64,000 nt of DNA from Dickeya lacustris (lineage in GTDB: Bacteria; Pseudomonadota; Gammaproteobacteria; Enterobacterales; Enterobacteriaceae). The notes beneath the pieces are model-generated. The model was not told the DNA's origin, made no database searches, and saw only the letters and a program-made list of their open reading frames with translations. Location of the stretch: contig NZ_CP114280.1 of NCBI RefSeq assembly GCF_029635795.1, forward strand, positions 4,216,001 to 4,280,000, read 5' to 3'. Below, one piece after another: positions 16,594 to 26,348 of the stretch. The translations under genes were made by a program, and so were the position numbers. The first letter of the stretch is position 1, and each line of letters opens with the position of its first letter.

Positions 16594-19500
16594 ATGCAGG
16601 TTAATCGAAGGGGCTTTTTTAAAGTCTGCGCCGGGGGAATGGCGGGCACCACGCTCGCGGTATTAGGGTTTGCCCCCACAGAGGCGATGGCTTCTGTGCG
16701 TCAATACAAATTGCTGCGCTCAAAAGAAACACGCAATAACTGCACTTACTGTTCCGTTGGCTGCGGGCTGTTGATGTACAGCCTGGGCGACGGGGCAAAA
16801 AACGCCAAACCCGCCATTTTTCATATTGAAGGCGACCCGGATCATCCGGTCAGCCGTGGCTCGTTGTGCCCGAAAGGGGCCGGGCTGGTGGACTACATTC
16901 ACAGCGAAGGCCGCCTGAAATACCCGCAATACCGTGCGCCGGGTTCGGACAAATGGCAGCGCATCAGCTGGGAAGACGCCATTGAGCGCATCGCCCGGTT
17001 GATGAAAAAAGACCGTGATGCCAATTTCGAGCGCGTCAACGCCAAAGGCACGCTGGTTAACCGCTGGCTGACGACCGGCATGCTGTGTTCCTCTGCCGCC
17101 AGTAATGAAACCGGCATTCTCGACCAGAAATTCGCCCGTTCGCTGGGCATGGTCGCCATCGACTGTCAGGCGCGCCTGTGCCACGGCCCGACCGTTGCCG
17201 CGCTGGCACCGACCTTTGGCCGTGGCGCGATGACCAACAACTGGGTGGACATCAAAAACGCCAACGTGATCATCGTGATGGGCGGTAACGCCGCAGAAGC
17301 GCACCCGGTCGGTTTCAAATGGGCGGTGGAAGCCAAAACCCACAACGACGCCAAACTGATCGTGGTTGACCCGCGTTTTAACCGTTCTGCCGCTGTTGCC
17401 GATCTGTATGCGCCGATCCGCGCCGGATCGGATGCCGCGTTCCTGCTCGGTATCGTCAACTATTTGATTACCCAAGATAAGATTCACCACGAGTATGTGA
17501 AGTCCTACACCAGCGCCAGCCTGATCGTGCGTGAGGACTTCAGCTTCGACGACGGGCTGTTCAGCGGTTATAACAACCAGACGCACCAGTATGACAAGAG
17601 CAGCTGGCAGTATGAGCTGGGCGCAGACGGTTTCGCCAAACGCGACATGACGCTGACCCACCCGCGCTGCGTGTGGAACCTGCTGAAAAAGCACGTCTCC
17701 CGCTACACGCCGGAGATGGTGACGTCACTGTGCGGCACACCGGCGAAAGCCTATGAAGAGATTTGCCAGTCGCTGGCCAGCACCTGCGTGCCGAACAAAA
17801 CCGCGACCTTCATGTACGCGCTGGGCTGGACGCACCACACCAACGGCGCGCAGATTATCCGCGCGGCGGCGATGATCCAGCTGTTGCTCGGCAACATCGG
17901 CATGGCGGGCGGCGGCATCAATGCGCTGCGCGGCCACTCTAACATTCAGGGCTATACCGATCTCGGGCTGCTGAGTCTCAACCTGCCGGGCTACATGCCG
18001 CTGCCATCGGAAAAACAGGGCGACCTGAAAACCTACCTTAGCCAGATAACACCGGATGCGCTGCTGGCGGATCAGGTCAACTACTGGAAGAACACGCCGA
18101 AATTTTTTATCAGCATGATGAAAAGCTTCTGGGGCGATAACGCGCAGGCCGCCAACAACTGGGGCTATGACTGGCTGCCGAAGTGGGATCGCAGCTATGA
18201 CGTGATGGCCCAGACCGAGCTGATGCTGGACGGCAAAATGAACGGTTACATCGTGCAGGGCTTCAACCCGCTGGCGGCGTTCTCGAATAAGAACAAGGCT
18301 ACCGCTGCCCTGTCGAAACTGAAATACATGGTGGTGATCGACCCGCTGGCGACCGAAACCTCCACCTTCTGGCAGAACCACGGCGAGTTTAATGACGTGA
18401 ACCCGGCGGAGATCCAGACCGAGGTGTTCCGCCTGCCGTCGAGCTGCTTTGCCGAAGAGAACGGTTCTATCGCCAACTCCGGGCGCTGGCTGCAATGGCA
18501 CTGGGCGGCGGCCGAGCCACCGGCTGAGGCGCTGCACGACGCGAAAATCCTTGGCCGCCTGATGACGCGCCTGCGTGAACTGTACCGCGAAGAGGGCGGC
18601 GTGTGCCCGGAACCGGTGCTGAACATCAACTGGAACTATCAAGACCCGGAAGACCCGACGCCGGAAGAAATTGCCCGCGAATCCAACGGCATGGCGCTGG
18701 CGGACGTAGTCGACGACAAGGGCAATCTGCTGCTGAAAAAAGGCCAGCAACTGGCGGACTTCTCGCAGTTGCGTGATGACGGCAGCACCGCCAGCTTCTG
18801 CTGGATTTACGCCGGGAGCTGGACTGAAGCGGGTAATCAGATGGCGAATCGCGACAACACCGACGTCGGCCTTGGCGCTACGCCGGGCTGGGCCTGGTGC
18901 TGGCCGCAGAACCGCCGCATCCTGTATAACCGCGCCTCGGCAGATTTGCAGGGCAAACCCTGGGACAGCAAACGCAAGCTGCTGGAATGGACTGGCCAGA
19001 AATGGAAAGGCATTGACGTGCCGGACTTTGCCGCCACGGTGCCGCCGGGCAAAGACACCATGCCGTTCATCATGCTGCCGGAAGGGGTGGCGCGGCTGTT
19101 CTCGCTCGACAAACTGACCGATGGCCCGTTCCCGGAACACTACGAGCCGATAGAAAGCCCGCTTGATACCAACCCGCTGCACCCGGCGGTGGTGTCGAAC
19201 CCGGCGGCGCGCTTGTTTGCGCGCGATGCGAAAACCATGGGCAAGGCGAGCGATTTCCCGTATGTCGCCACCACCTATTCCATTACCGAGCTGTTCCGCC
19301 ACTGGACCAAACATGCGCGCATGAACGCCATCGTGCAGCCGGAGCAGTTTGTCGAAATCGGCGAGAACCTGGCGAAAAGCAAAGGCATCAAGGCGGGCGA
19401 CATGGTGAAAGTCTCCTGCCAGCGCGGTTACATCAAAGCCAAAGCCGTCGTGACCAAGCGTATCAAAACGCTGACCGTGGCCGGAAAAGCGATTGAGACC

Positions 19501-19641
19501 GTCGGCATCCCCTGTCACTGGGGGTTTGAGGGCACAACGCGCAAGGGGTTCCTGGCGAACACCCTGACGCCGAGTGTCGGCGATGCCAACTCGCAAACGC
19601 CGGAATACAAGGCGTTTCTGGTCAATGTGGAAAAGGTGTAA
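16594..19641 (+). CDS. fdnG: Formate dehydrogenase-N/O alpha subunit, cysteine variant
   Basis: This is the large molybdopterin-guanine-dinucleotide subunit of membrane formate dehydrogenase. It oxidises formate in the periplasm. From ATG 16594 it has 1015 residues, the same length as FdnG. A twin-arginine signal (NRRGFFK, residues 4-10) leads to a cleavage region near PTEAMA. The [4Fe-4S] ligands are Cys50, Cys53, Cys57 and Cys92. Residue 196, selenocysteine (TGA) in E. coli FdnG and FdoG, is a plain Cys codon TGC at 17179-17181 within QARLCHGPTVA. No selenium machinery is therefore needed to read this gene, at a likely cost in turnover. Upstream in-frame ATG 16540 would disrupt the Tat signal position and is rejected. 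fdnH follows after 13 bp. Confidence 0.95.
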   Translation: MQVNRRGFFKVCAGGMAGTTLAVLGFAPTEAMASVRQYKLLRSKETRNNCTYCSVGCGLLMYSLGDGAKNAKPAIFHIEGDPDHPVSRGSLCPKGAGLVDYIHSEGRLKYPQYRAPGSDKWQRISWEDAIERIARLMKKDRDANFERVNAKGTLVNRWLTTGMLCSSAASNETGILDQKFARSLGMVAIDCQARLCHGPTVAALAPTFGRGAMTNNWVDIKNANVIIVMGGNAAEAHPVGFKWAVEAKTHNDAKLIVVDPRFNRSAAVADLYAPIRAGSDAAFLLGIVNYLITQDKIHHEYVKSYTSASLIVREDFSFDDGLFSGYNNQTHQYDKSSWQYELGADGFAKRDMTLTHPRCVWNLLKKHVSRYTPEMVTSLCGTPAKAYEEICQSLASTCVPNKTATFMYALGWTHHTNGAQIIRAAAMIQLLLGNIGMAGGGINALRGHSNIQGYTDLGLLSLNLPGYMPLPSEKQGDLKTYLSQITPDALLADQVNYWKNTPKFFISMMKSFWGDNAQAANNWGYDWLPKWDRSYDVMAQTELMLDGKMNGYIVQGFNPLAAFSNKNKATAALSKLKYMVVIDPLATETSTFWQNHGEFNDVNPAEIQTEVFRLPSSCFAEENGSIANSGRWLQWHWAAAEPPAEALHDAKILGRLMTRLRELYREEGGVCPEPVLNINWNYQDPEDPTPEEIARESNGMALADVVDDKGNLLLKKGQQLADFSQLRDDGSTASFCWIYAGSWTEAGNQMANRDNTDVGLGATPGWAWCWPQNRRILYNRASADLQGKPWDSKRKLLEWTGQKWKGIDVPDFAATVPPGKDTMPFIMLPEGVARLFSLDKLTDGPFPEHYEPIESPLDTNPLHPAVVSNPAARLFARDAKTMGKASDFPYVATTYSITELFRHWTKHARMNAIVQPEQFVEIGENLAKSKGIKAGDMVKVSCQRGYIKAKAVVTKRIKTLTVAGKAIETVGIPCHWGFEGTTRKGFLANTLTPSVGDANSQTPEYKAFLVNVEKV

Positions 19642-19654
19642 AGGGTAAAACGTT

Positions 19655-20563
19655 ATGTCAATGCAATCTCAGGATATTATCCAGCGTTCGGCCACCAGTA
19701 GCCTGACGCCGCCGCCACAGGTTCGGGATGATAAAAGCGAAGTCGCCAAGCTTATCGATGTCACCACCTGCATCGGCTGTAAAGCCTGTCAGGCGGCCTG
19801 TTCCGAGTGGAACGACATCCGTGATGACGTCGGCCACAATGTGGGGGTCTATGACAACCCGGCCGATTTGAGCGCCAAGTCATGGACGGTGATGCGTTTT
19901 TCCGAAGTGGAGAGCGCAGACCGTCTGGAGTGGTTGATTCGTAAAGACGGCTGTATGCACTGCGCCGAGCCGGGCTGCCTGAAAGCCTGCCCGTCGGCCG
20001 GGGCGATTATTCAGTACGCCAACGGCATCGTCGATTTTCAGTCGGAACACTGCATTGGCTGTGGCTACTGCATCGCCGGGTGCCCGTTCAACATTCCGCG
20101 CTTAAACAAGCAGGACAACCGCGTCTACAAATGTACGCTGTGTGTCGATCGCGTCAGTACCGGTCAGGAACCGGCCTGCGTGAAAACCTGCCCGACCGGT
20201 GCGATTCATTTCGGCACCAAGGAAGAGATGAAGAACGTGGCGGCCGAGCGTATCGCCCATCTGCAAAAACGCGGCTACGCCAATGCTGGCTTGTATGACC
20301 CTGAAGGCGTCGGCGGCACCCACGTCATGTACGTGTTGCACCATGCGGATAAACCGTCGCTGTACCACAACCTGCCGGATAACCCGAAAATCTCGACGTC
20401 GGTGAACCTGTGGAAAGGCATTCTCAAGCCGCTTTCGACATTGGGCTTCGTTGCGACCTTCGCCGGGCTGATGTTCCACTATATCGGCATTGGGCCGAAC
20501 ACCGAAGAGACCGCGCATCCACACGAAGGGCAGCCGCACGAAGGAGACGATAAGCATGAGTAA
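19655..20563 (+). CDS. fdnH: Formate dehydrogenase beta subunit (four [4Fe-4S])
   Basis: The 302-residue electron-transfer subunit has four cysteine clusters: [11 protein letters not shown] (about 39), [13 protein letters not shown] (about 100), [11 protein letters not shown] (about 132) and CTLCVDRV with CVKTC (about 160-180). A single C-terminal membrane helix ([15 protein letters not shown], about residues 255-275) anchors it. It passes electrons from the alpha-subunit to the cytochrome b subunit. The C-terminal tail is His-rich ([13 protein letters not shown]), which I do not know as a conserved feature. Its stop overlaps the start of the next gene in ATGAGTAA. Confidence 0.95.
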   Translation: MSMQSQDIIQRSATSSLTPPPQVRDDKSEVAKLIDVTTCIGCKACQAACSEWNDIRDDVGHNVGVYDNPADLSAKSWTVMRFSEVESADRLEWLIRKDGCMHCAEPGCLKACPSAGAIIQYANGIVDFQSEHCIGCGYCIAGCPFNIPRLNKQDNRVYKCTLCVDRVSTGQEPACVKTCPTGAIHFGTKEEMKNVAAERIAHLQKRGYANAGLYDPEGVGGTHVMYVLHHADKPSLYHNLPDNPKISTSVNLWKGILKPLSTLGFVATFAGLMFHYIGIGPNTEETAHPHEGQPHEGDDKHE

Positions 20564-21197
20564 CCCAAAAATGATTGTGCGCACGAAGTTCGCCGACCGT
20601 GTTTGCCACTGGATTGTGGTGATAAGCTTCTTTCTGGTGGCGCTGTCGGGGATCGCGCTGTTTTTCCCGACGCTGCAATGGCTGACGCAAACCTTCGGTA
20701 CGCCGCAGATGGGGCGCATCATGCACCCGTTCTTCGGTATTTTGATTGTGGTGTGTCTGGTGCCGATGTTTATCCGGTTTGTCGGTCATAACATCCCGAA
20801 ACGTCAGGATGTGCCGTGGTTCCTGAATATCATTGAGGTACTGAAGGGCAACGAGCATGAAGTGGCCGATGTGGGTAAATACAACCCCGGTCAGAAACTG
20901 ATGTTCTGGAGCATCATGGGCTTAACGCTGGTGTTGCTGATTACCGGCGTCATCATGTGGCGGCCCTATTTCGCGCATCTGTTCCCGATAGACGTGGTGC
21001 GCTACGCCATTTTGCTGCACGCCACCGCCGCCATCGTGCTGATCCACGCCATTCTGATCCATATGTACATGGCGTTCTGGGTGCGCGGCTCTATCAAAGG
21101 CATGATTGAAGGCAAAGTCTCGGAAAAATGGGCGCTGAAACACCACCCGCGCTGGGCGCGCACGGTGATTGGCAAAGCCAACAAAGACAAGAAATAA
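20556..21197 (+). CDS. fdnI: Formate dehydrogenase gamma subunit, cytochrome b556
   Basis: The 213-residue membrane protein has four transmembrane helices and the heme-ligand histidines expected for FdnI/FdoI ([23 protein letters not shown]). It hands electrons to menaquinone or ubiquinone. ATG 20556 overlaps the fdnH stop by eight bases and is preceded by AAGGAGACG, so this start is preferred to in-frame 20490. It completes an fdnGHI operon with the normal order. No fdhE or fdhD assembly gene is adjacent. Confidence 0.94.
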   Translation: MSNPKMIVRTKFADRVCHWIVVISFFLVALSGIALFFPTLQWLTQTFGTPQMGRIMHPFFGILIVVCLVPMFIRFVGHNIPKRQDVPWFLNIIEVLKGNEHEVADVGKYNPGQKLMFWSIMGLTLVLLITGVIMWRPYFAHLFPIDVVRYAILLHATAAIVLIHAILIHMYMAFWVRGSIKGMIEGKVSEKWALKHHPRWARTVIGKANKDKK

Positions 21198-21641
21198 AGC
21201 CTCTTGCTGGCAGTTGATAAACCGCTGTGTTGTTTCGTGAACAGTGAGTTTATGTCCGGTCGGAGAAGGGTTTCGTGCTGGATAAACGGCGTAGTTTCTT
21301 TGCTATTTCATCGCACGCACGACAAGGAGAGGCTCAACGCCGCCTCTCCTTGACCTCTGGCTGGTGGCTAAACTGTGCCGCTGCGCGGTACCTTCGGCGT
21401 TCGCCTTCGCTGTTCGGGCCGCCCGTGACGTGCTCCCGGCACGGCACGGGCTTTCGCCGCATCCATGCGGCTCACCCGGCGAAGTCGCCCACCTCAGCAC
21501 AGTTTTTGACGCCAGAAAAAATGCCCTGAGCTTTAGATGCTTTGTTGCGCAGGAATCGTCGATTCCCGCTGTTATCCCCCGTACCTTGCGGTGATTTGTG
21601 GTAGTCTGGCCCGTAACAGAATTCAGGGTGAATGATGCGCC
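21198..21641. repeat. Intergenic hairpin and repeat-like GC-rich block
   Basis: A perfect 10-bp stem, CAAGGAGAGG (21323-21332) with CCTCTCCTTG (21343-21352), lies after fdnI and may stop transcription although no T tract follows. The next 180 bp (about 21355-21540) hold several small inverted repeats, such as CCGCATCCATGCGG. They are open in several frames, encoding Arg/Ala/Pro-rich peptides. I recall similar blocks between genes of related bacteria and read it as a dispersed intergenic repeat rather than a gene; copy number must be checked. AT-rich promoter sequence for the LacI gene follows. Confidence 0.45.
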
Positions 21642-22664
21642 ATGTCACTGAAACAGATTGCAAAAACACTGGGATTATCCGTTACCACCGTCAGCCGGGC
21701 GCTGAATGGCTACGATGATGTGGCCGCCGAAACGCGCCAGCGGGTGGAAGAGGAAGCCCGGCGTCTTGGCTATCGCCCCAATACCTTTGCCCGGCGGCTG
21801 AAAATGGGGCGTATTGACGCAGTTGGCTTGGTGTTTCCGTTGCAGCCCGCGCCGCTCAGTAATGCCACGTTCATGGAGATGGTGGCGGAAATCAGCCACG
21901 AGCTGGCGAAGCAGGAGATAGACCTGCTGCTTATCGCCGACGACGGGCAAGCCGACAGCCACGCCTTTTTACGTATGATTGAAAGCCGCCGGGTGGATGC
22001 GTTGATCGTCGCGCATACATTGCAGCAAGACCCCCGGCTGCAATACCTGCAAGCGGTCGGCTTTCCGTTTCTGGCGCTGGGGCGCAGCGATTTGCCGCAG
22101 CCTTATGCCTGGTTCGATTTCGACAATCAGGCCGGTGGCGCGCTGGCTACCCGCCACCTGATTGACCTTGGCCACCGCCATATTGCTTTTCTGGGTGAAC
22201 ACCATCCGCAATCCTTTATCGCGCAACGTCGCGCCGGTTATCTGGCGGCGCTGGCTGAGGCCGGTATTGCCCGGCGCGATGAACTGTTGCGCCAGGTGGC
22301 ACCGTCACGCCGGGAAGGGTATCAGGCAACGCTGCAATGGCTGGCGCTGCCACAGCCGCCGACCGCGATTGTCACCGATGGCAGCACACAGGGCGAGGGC
22401 GTGGCGCTGGCGTTGCGCGACTGCGCCCGGCTGCACGGGGAAGGCGCGCTATCGCTGATTGTCTATGACGGCCTGCCCACGGATTCGCTGCTGGACATCC
22501 CGGTGACGGCCATCACTCAGGCCACCCGCGCGCAGGTAGGCCAACAAATCGCCCACATGGTGTTTCGGCTGCTGGCAGGCGATGCGCCGTCGTCATTGCA
22601 GGTGCTGTGGCAACCGCAGCTGTATGCCGGGCAGACTGATAATCCACCGCCAGCAACGACATAA
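21642..22664 (+). CDS. rafR: LacI-family repressor of the raffinose operon
   Basis: The 340-residue protein begins with the LacI HTH and hinge helix (MSLKQIAKTLGLSVTTVSRA, then PNTFARRLKMG). A periplasmic-binding-like sugar domain follows. It is immediately upstream of an alpha-galactosidase and an oligosaccharide symporter. Two perfect 14-bp palindromes lie in the gap to the next gene, so it is the local repressor, with melibiose, raffinose or a related galactoside as inducer. The start is fixed by the compact HTH at residue 3. The rafR name rests on synteny. Confidence 0.88.
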   Translation: MSLKQIAKTLGLSVTTVSRALNGYDDVAAETRQRVEEEARRLGYRPNTFARRLKMGRIDAVGLVFPLQPAPLSNATFMEMVAEISHELAKQEIDLLLIADDGQADSHAFLRMIESRRVDALIVAHTLQQDPRLQYLQAVGFPFLALGRSDLPQPYAWFDFDNQAGGALATRHLIDLGHRHIAFLGEHHPQSFIAQRRAGYLAALAEAGIARRDELLRQVAPSRREGYQATLQWLALPQPPTAIVTDGSTQGEGVALALRDCARLHGEGALSLIVYDGLPTDSLLDIPVTAITQATRAQVGQQIAHMVFRLLAGDAPSSLQVLWQPQLYAGQTDNPPPATT

Positions 22665-22739
22665 CCCGCCTGCCTCCGCCTGTTTCGTCATCGTTTTCCG
22701 CCGCCGGTTCAGCGTTCGTTTTTTAACCCGATCACAAAA

Positions 22740-22774
22740 CCGAAACGTTTCGGTTTTTATCCGAAACGTTTCGG
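22740..22774 (+). promoter_or_regulatory. Twin LacI-type operators
   Basis: Two identical perfect palindromes, CCGAAACGTTTCGG, occupy 22740-22753 and 22761-22774. Their centres are 21 bp apart, two helical turns, so two repressor dimers can bind one face. The ACGTTT core with central CG is the LacI-family pattern. They lie 39-73 bp before the alpha-galactosidase start and probably overlap its promoter. Confidence 0.88.
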
Positions 22775-22812
22775 AATACAACTAACCTCATCAACCATTC
22801 AGGAGAATGAGG

Positions 22813-24942
22813 ATGGAAACGACGCTGATTCGTCTCACCAGTGCGGTGACGGATGTGATTGTGCGCTGCCAACCGGCGGCGGAAATTGTCTATTGGGGGC
22901 CGCATCTGGCGGACTTTTCACCACAGGATGTGCAAAGCCTGTCGCGGCCAGTGGCGAATGGCCGGTTGGATGTGGACGTGCCGGTGACGCTGGCAGCGGA
23001 AACCGGGCGGGGCTTATTTGGCTCGCCGGGCATTGAGGGCCATCGCAACGGTCTGGATGCTTTCGCGGTGCTGACCACCGTTTCGGTAGAGCAGCCGAAC
23101 CCGCAACACCTGATCATTGACGCGCAAGACCGTCAGGCGGGTTTGCGCCTGAGGAGCGAATTCAAGCTGCACGCCGACAGCGGGGTGCTGCAACTGCGCC
23201 ACAGCCTGACCAACCTGCATCCGGGTGACTGGCAGGTGCAGCGGCTGGCGCTCACGCTGCCGCTGCCGGAATCGGCGGCGGAGGTGATGGCGTTTCATGG
23301 CCGCTGGGTGCGGGAATTTCAGCCGCACCGCACGCGGCTCATGCACGGCAGTCTGGTGCAGGAAAACCGCCGTGGGCGCACCTCTCATGAGTATTTCCCG
23401 GCGATGGTGAGCGGCGAGCCGGGGTTTGCCGAGCAGCAAGGGCGGGTATGGGGGGTACACCTTGGCTGGAGCGGCAACCATCGGCTGCGCGCGGAAGTGA
23501 AAACCGATGGGCGACGGCTGGTGCAGGCGGAAGCGCTGTATCTGCCCGGCGAAATCGCGCTGGCGCAGGGTGAATCGCTGACCACGCCGTGGCTGTACGC
23601 CGCCTGTTCTGAGCAGGGGCTCAACGGCATGAGCCAACAGTTTCACCGCTTTTTGCGCCAGGAAATTATCCGCTTTCCGCGCGCCAGCGCCCGCCCGGTG
23701 CATCTCAATACCTGGGAGGGCATCTATTTTAACCATGACCCGGACTACATCATGCAGATGGCGACGCAGGCCGCTGCGCTGGGCGTTGAGCGTTTTATTA
23801 TCGATGACGGCTGGTTTCGCGGGCGCGACCATGACCGTGCCGCCCTCGGCGACTGGTACGTGGACGCACAGAAATACCCGCAAGGGCTGATGCCGGTGAT
23901 AAACCATGTGCGCTCACTGGGCATGGAGTTCGGCATCTGGGTGGAGCCGGAAATGGTTAACCCGAATTCTGATTTGTATCGTGCGCACCCGGATTGGCTG
24001 CTGGCCGTGCCCGGTTACGCGCAACCGACCGGGCGCTATCAGTATGCGCTCGACCTGGCGAACCCTGAGGTGTTCGATTACCTGCTGGCGCGCCTGAGCT
24101 GGCTGCTGGGTGAACACCCTGTCGATTACGTGAAGTGGGACATGAACCGCGAGCTGGTGCAACCGGCCCATCAGGGGCGGGCGGCGGCTGACCGCCAGAC
24201 CACGGCGTTCTATCGCCTGCTCGATATATTGGGTGAGCGTTTCCCGCAGGTGGAGTTTGAGTCCTGTGCCTCGGGCGGCGGGCGTATCGACTACGAGGTG
24301 CTGCGGCGTAGCCACCGCTTCTGGGCGTCTGACAATAACGACGCGCTGGAGCGGCAGGCTATCCAGCGCGGCATGAGTTATTTCTTCCCCCCCGAAGTGA
24401 TGGGCGCGCACATCGGCCACCACCGCTGCCACGCTACCGGGCGTCAGCACAGTATTGCCTTTCGTGGCCTGACGGCGTTGTTTGGCCACATGGGGATCGA
24501 GCTGGACCCGGTACGTGCCGACGCGCAGGAACAGGCCGGTTTTCGCCATTACGTGGCGCTGCACCGCCAGTACCGCGCGCTGTTGCACACCGGCTGCCTG
24601 TGGCGTGTTGACATGCCGGATGCCACCACGCAGGTGCAGGGCGTGGTCAGCGAGGATAAACGGCAGGCGCTGTTTCTGGTGGCGCAACTGGCGATGCCGG
24701 ATTACGCGCTGGCCGGGGTGCTGCGTTTCCCCGGGCTGGACGCGCACGCCCGTTACCGCTTAACCGTGGTAGACCACCCTGACCTGAAGCCGGTTATCGA
24801 CGGCGGCAGCACCATGCGCCAGTTGCCGTCCTGGATGGCGGCACCGGCGCAATACAGCGGCGAATGGTTGATGAAAGCCGGGCTGCGTTTGCCTATTCTC
24901 AACCCGGAAACGGCGCTGTTACTGGAATTAGAACGTCTGTAA
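22813..24942 (+). CDS. rafA: GH36 alpha-galactosidase
   Basis: The 709-residue enzyme hydrolyses terminal alpha-1,6-galactose from raffinose-family sugars and melibiose. GH36 marks include GWFRGRDHD and GIWVEPEMVNPNSDLY. The nucleophile Asp443 lies in VKWDMNRE and the acid/base Asp507 in WASDNND. There is no signal peptide, so it acts in the cytoplasm on imported sugar. AGGAG at 22801-22805 fits ATG 22813 better than ATG 22807. Length equals plasmid RafA (about 708). It is regulated by the twin operators upstream and followed by the symporter after 54 bp. Confidence 0.93.
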   Translation: METTLIRLTSAVTDVIVRCQPAAEIVYWGPHLADFSPQDVQSLSRPVANGRLDVDVPVTLAAETGRGLFGSPGIEGHRNGLDAFAVLTTVSVEQPNPQHLIIDAQDRQAGLRLRSEFKLHADSGVLQLRHSLTNLHPGDWQVQRLALTLPLPESAAEVMAFHGRWVREFQPHRTRLMHGSLVQENRRGRTSHEYFPAMVSGEPGFAEQQGRVWGVHLGWSGNHRLRAEVKTDGRRLVQAEALYLPGEIALAQGESLTTPWLYAACSEQGLNGMSQQFHRFLRQEIIRFPRASARPVHLNTWEGIYFNHDPDYIMQMATQAAALGVERFIIDDGWFRGRDHDRAALGDWYVDAQKYPQGLMPVINHVRSLGMEFGIWVEPEMVNPNSDLYRAHPDWLLAVPGYAQPTGRYQYALDLANPEVFDYLLARLSWLLGEHPVDYVKWDMNRELVQPAHQGRAAADRQTTAFYRLLDILGERFPQVEFESCASGGGRIDYEVLRRSHRFWASDNNDALERQAIQRGMSYFFPPEVMGAHIGHHRCHATGRQHSIAFRGLTALFGHMGIELDPVRADAQEQAGFRHYVALHRQYRALLHTGCLWRVDMPDATTQVQGVVSEDKRQALFLVAQLAMPDYALAGVLRFPGLDAHARYRLTVVDHPDLKPVIDGGSTMRQLPSWMAAPAQYSGEWLMKAGLRLPILNPETALLLELERL

Positions 24943-24948
24943 TACAGC

Positions 24949-24968
24949 GGGAGAGGGCAACCTCTCCC
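24949..24968 (+). other. Intercistronic hairpin between rafA and rafB
   Basis: The stem GGGAGAGG / CCTCTCCC with four-base loop GCAA (a GNRA-like tetraloop) lies six bases after the rafA stop. No T tract follows at once, so it is more likely an attenuating or mRNA-stabilising hairpin that sets the enzyme-to-permease ratio. Confidence 0.6.
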
Positions 24969-24996
24969 CCGACTGGCCTTATTTAAGGATAGATAT

Positions 24997-26277
24997 ATGG
25001 ACATCAGCCAACCGACCCTACACACGACAACACATCAACATAACCGTAATTTCTGGATTTTTGGCCTGTTCTTCTTTCTGTATTTCTTCATCATGGCGAC
25101 CTGTTTTCCGTTCCTGCCGGTGTGGCTGGCGGAGGTGATTGGCCTGAACAAAACCCAGACCGGCGTGGTGTTCTCGGCCATTTCGCTGTTCGCCATTCTG
25201 TTCCAGCCGTTGATGGGCGTCTTGTCAGACCGGCTGGGATTGAAGAAACACCTGCTGTGGGTCATCGCCATCCTGCTGTTTTTGTTCGCGCCGTTCTTTT
25301 TGTATGTGTTTGCGCCGCTGCTTAAGGTCAATAGCCTGTTGGGGGCGGCGGCGGGCGGCGTTTACATCGGGCTGGTGTTTTCCGCCGGTTCCGGCGCGGT
25401 GGAAGCCTACATTGAGCGCGTCAGCCGCCAGAGTGCGTTTGAGTACGGCAAAGCGCGCATGTTTGGCTGCCTGGGCTGGGGGCTGTGTGCGTCTACCGCC
25501 GGTATTCTGTTTAACGTTAACCCGGCGCTGGTGTTCTGGATGGGGTCGGGCGCGGCGGTTATTCTGCTGCTGTTGCTGCTGATAGCCCGACCGGAAACTC
25601 ACCCGATGGCGCAGGTGATGGACGCACTCGGTGCCAATCAGCCGCAGGTGACGCTGAAAATGGCGACCGGCGTATTTGGCGACCGCAAGCTGTGGATGTT
25701 CGTGCTGTACGTGGTCGGTGTCGCCTGTGTGTACGACGTGTTCGACCAGCAGTTCGCCAACTTCTTTAAATCGTTTTTTGCCACCCCGCAGCGGGGCAAT
25801 GAGGTATTTGGATTTGCCACCACGCTCGGCGAACTGGCGAATGCGGTCATCATGTTTTGCTCACCGTGGATAATCAATCGCATTGGGGCGAAAAACACGC
25901 TGCTGGTGGCGGGGATGATTATGACCGTGCGCATCGTCGGCTCGGCGTTTGCCACCAGCGTAGTGGAAGTGGTGGCGCTGAAAATGCTGCATGCGCTGGA
26001 AGTGCCGTTCCTGCTGGTCGGGGCGTTCAAATATATCACCACCACTTTCGACACCCGGTTATCCGCCACCATCTACCTGATTGGCTTTCAGTTTGCCAAA
26101 CAATCGGCGGCGATTTTCCTGTCAGCAATGGCGGGCAATCTGTATGACCGCATTGGCTTTCAGCACACCTATCTGATCCTCGGTGCGATTGCCCTGACGG
26201 TGACGATCATCTCCGCGTTCACGCTCTCTGGCGGTCGCAGCGCACCGCAACCGGCGTATCGAACCAGCGTGTCTTAA
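24997..26277 (+). CDS. rafB: Oligosaccharide:H+ symporter of the LacY/RafB/CscB family
   Basis: The 426-residue protein has 12 membrane segments and clear OHS-family marks. These are NFWIFGLFFFLYFFIMAT in TM1, LSDRLGLKKHLL in loop 2-3, SGAVEAYIERVSRQ (the LacY Glu126 region) and KYITTTFDTRLSATIY (the LacY Arg302 to His322-Glu325 region). It is expected to bring in raffinose or melibiose with protons. It shares the operon with rafA. A hairpin-like repeat follows the stop. Confidence 0.93.
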   Translation: MDISQPTLHTTTHQHNRNFWIFGLFFFLYFFIMATCFPFLPVWLAEVIGLNKTQTGVVFSAISLFAILFQPLMGVLSDRLGLKKHLLWVIAILLFLFAPFFLYVFAPLLKVNSLLGAAAGGVYIGLVFSAGSGAVEAYIERVSRQSAFEYGKARMFGCLGWGLCASTAGILFNVNPALVFWMGSGAAVILLLLLLIARPETHPMAQVMDALGANQPQVTLKMATGVFGDRKLWMFVLYVVGVACVYDVFDQQFANFFKSFFATPQRGNEVFGFATTLGELANAVIMFCSPWIINRIGAKNTLLVAGMIMTVRIVGSAFATSVVEVVALKMLHALEVPFLLVGAFKYITTTFDTRLSATIYLIGFQFAKQSAAIFLSAMAGNLYDRIGFQHTYLILGAIALTVTIISAFTLSGGRSAPQPAYRTSVS

Positions 26278-26290
26278 CTGCGTTTACTCC

Positions 26291-26322
26291 TGTTTTGGCC
26301 ACCTCTGATGGCGGCCGAAACA
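26291..26322 (+). terminator. Inverted repeat after rafB
   Basis: TGTTTTGGCC and GGCCGAAACA pair across a 12-base loop (26291-26300 with 26313-26322). It sits 13 bp after the rafB stop and at the sharp change to AT-rich DNA. It is a likely transcription end without a T tract. Confidence 0.5.
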
Positions 26323-26348
26323 CCGACAACTCGAATTATTGAGGAAAT

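Noticed and set aside
17000..17400. Selenocysteine insertion (TGA plus bSECIS) in the alpha subunit
   Set aside because: The codon at residue 196 is TGC and no in-frame TGA exists in the gene.
17725..19596. 623-codon minus-strand frame
   Set aside because: It is the antisense shadow of the formate dehydrogenase alpha gene in GC-rich DNA, with no family resemblance.
21275..21594. Overlapping plus-strand frames after fdnI
   Set aside because: They lie in a hairpin-rich block, several frames are open at once, and there is no ribosome-binding site. Treated as an intergenic repeat.
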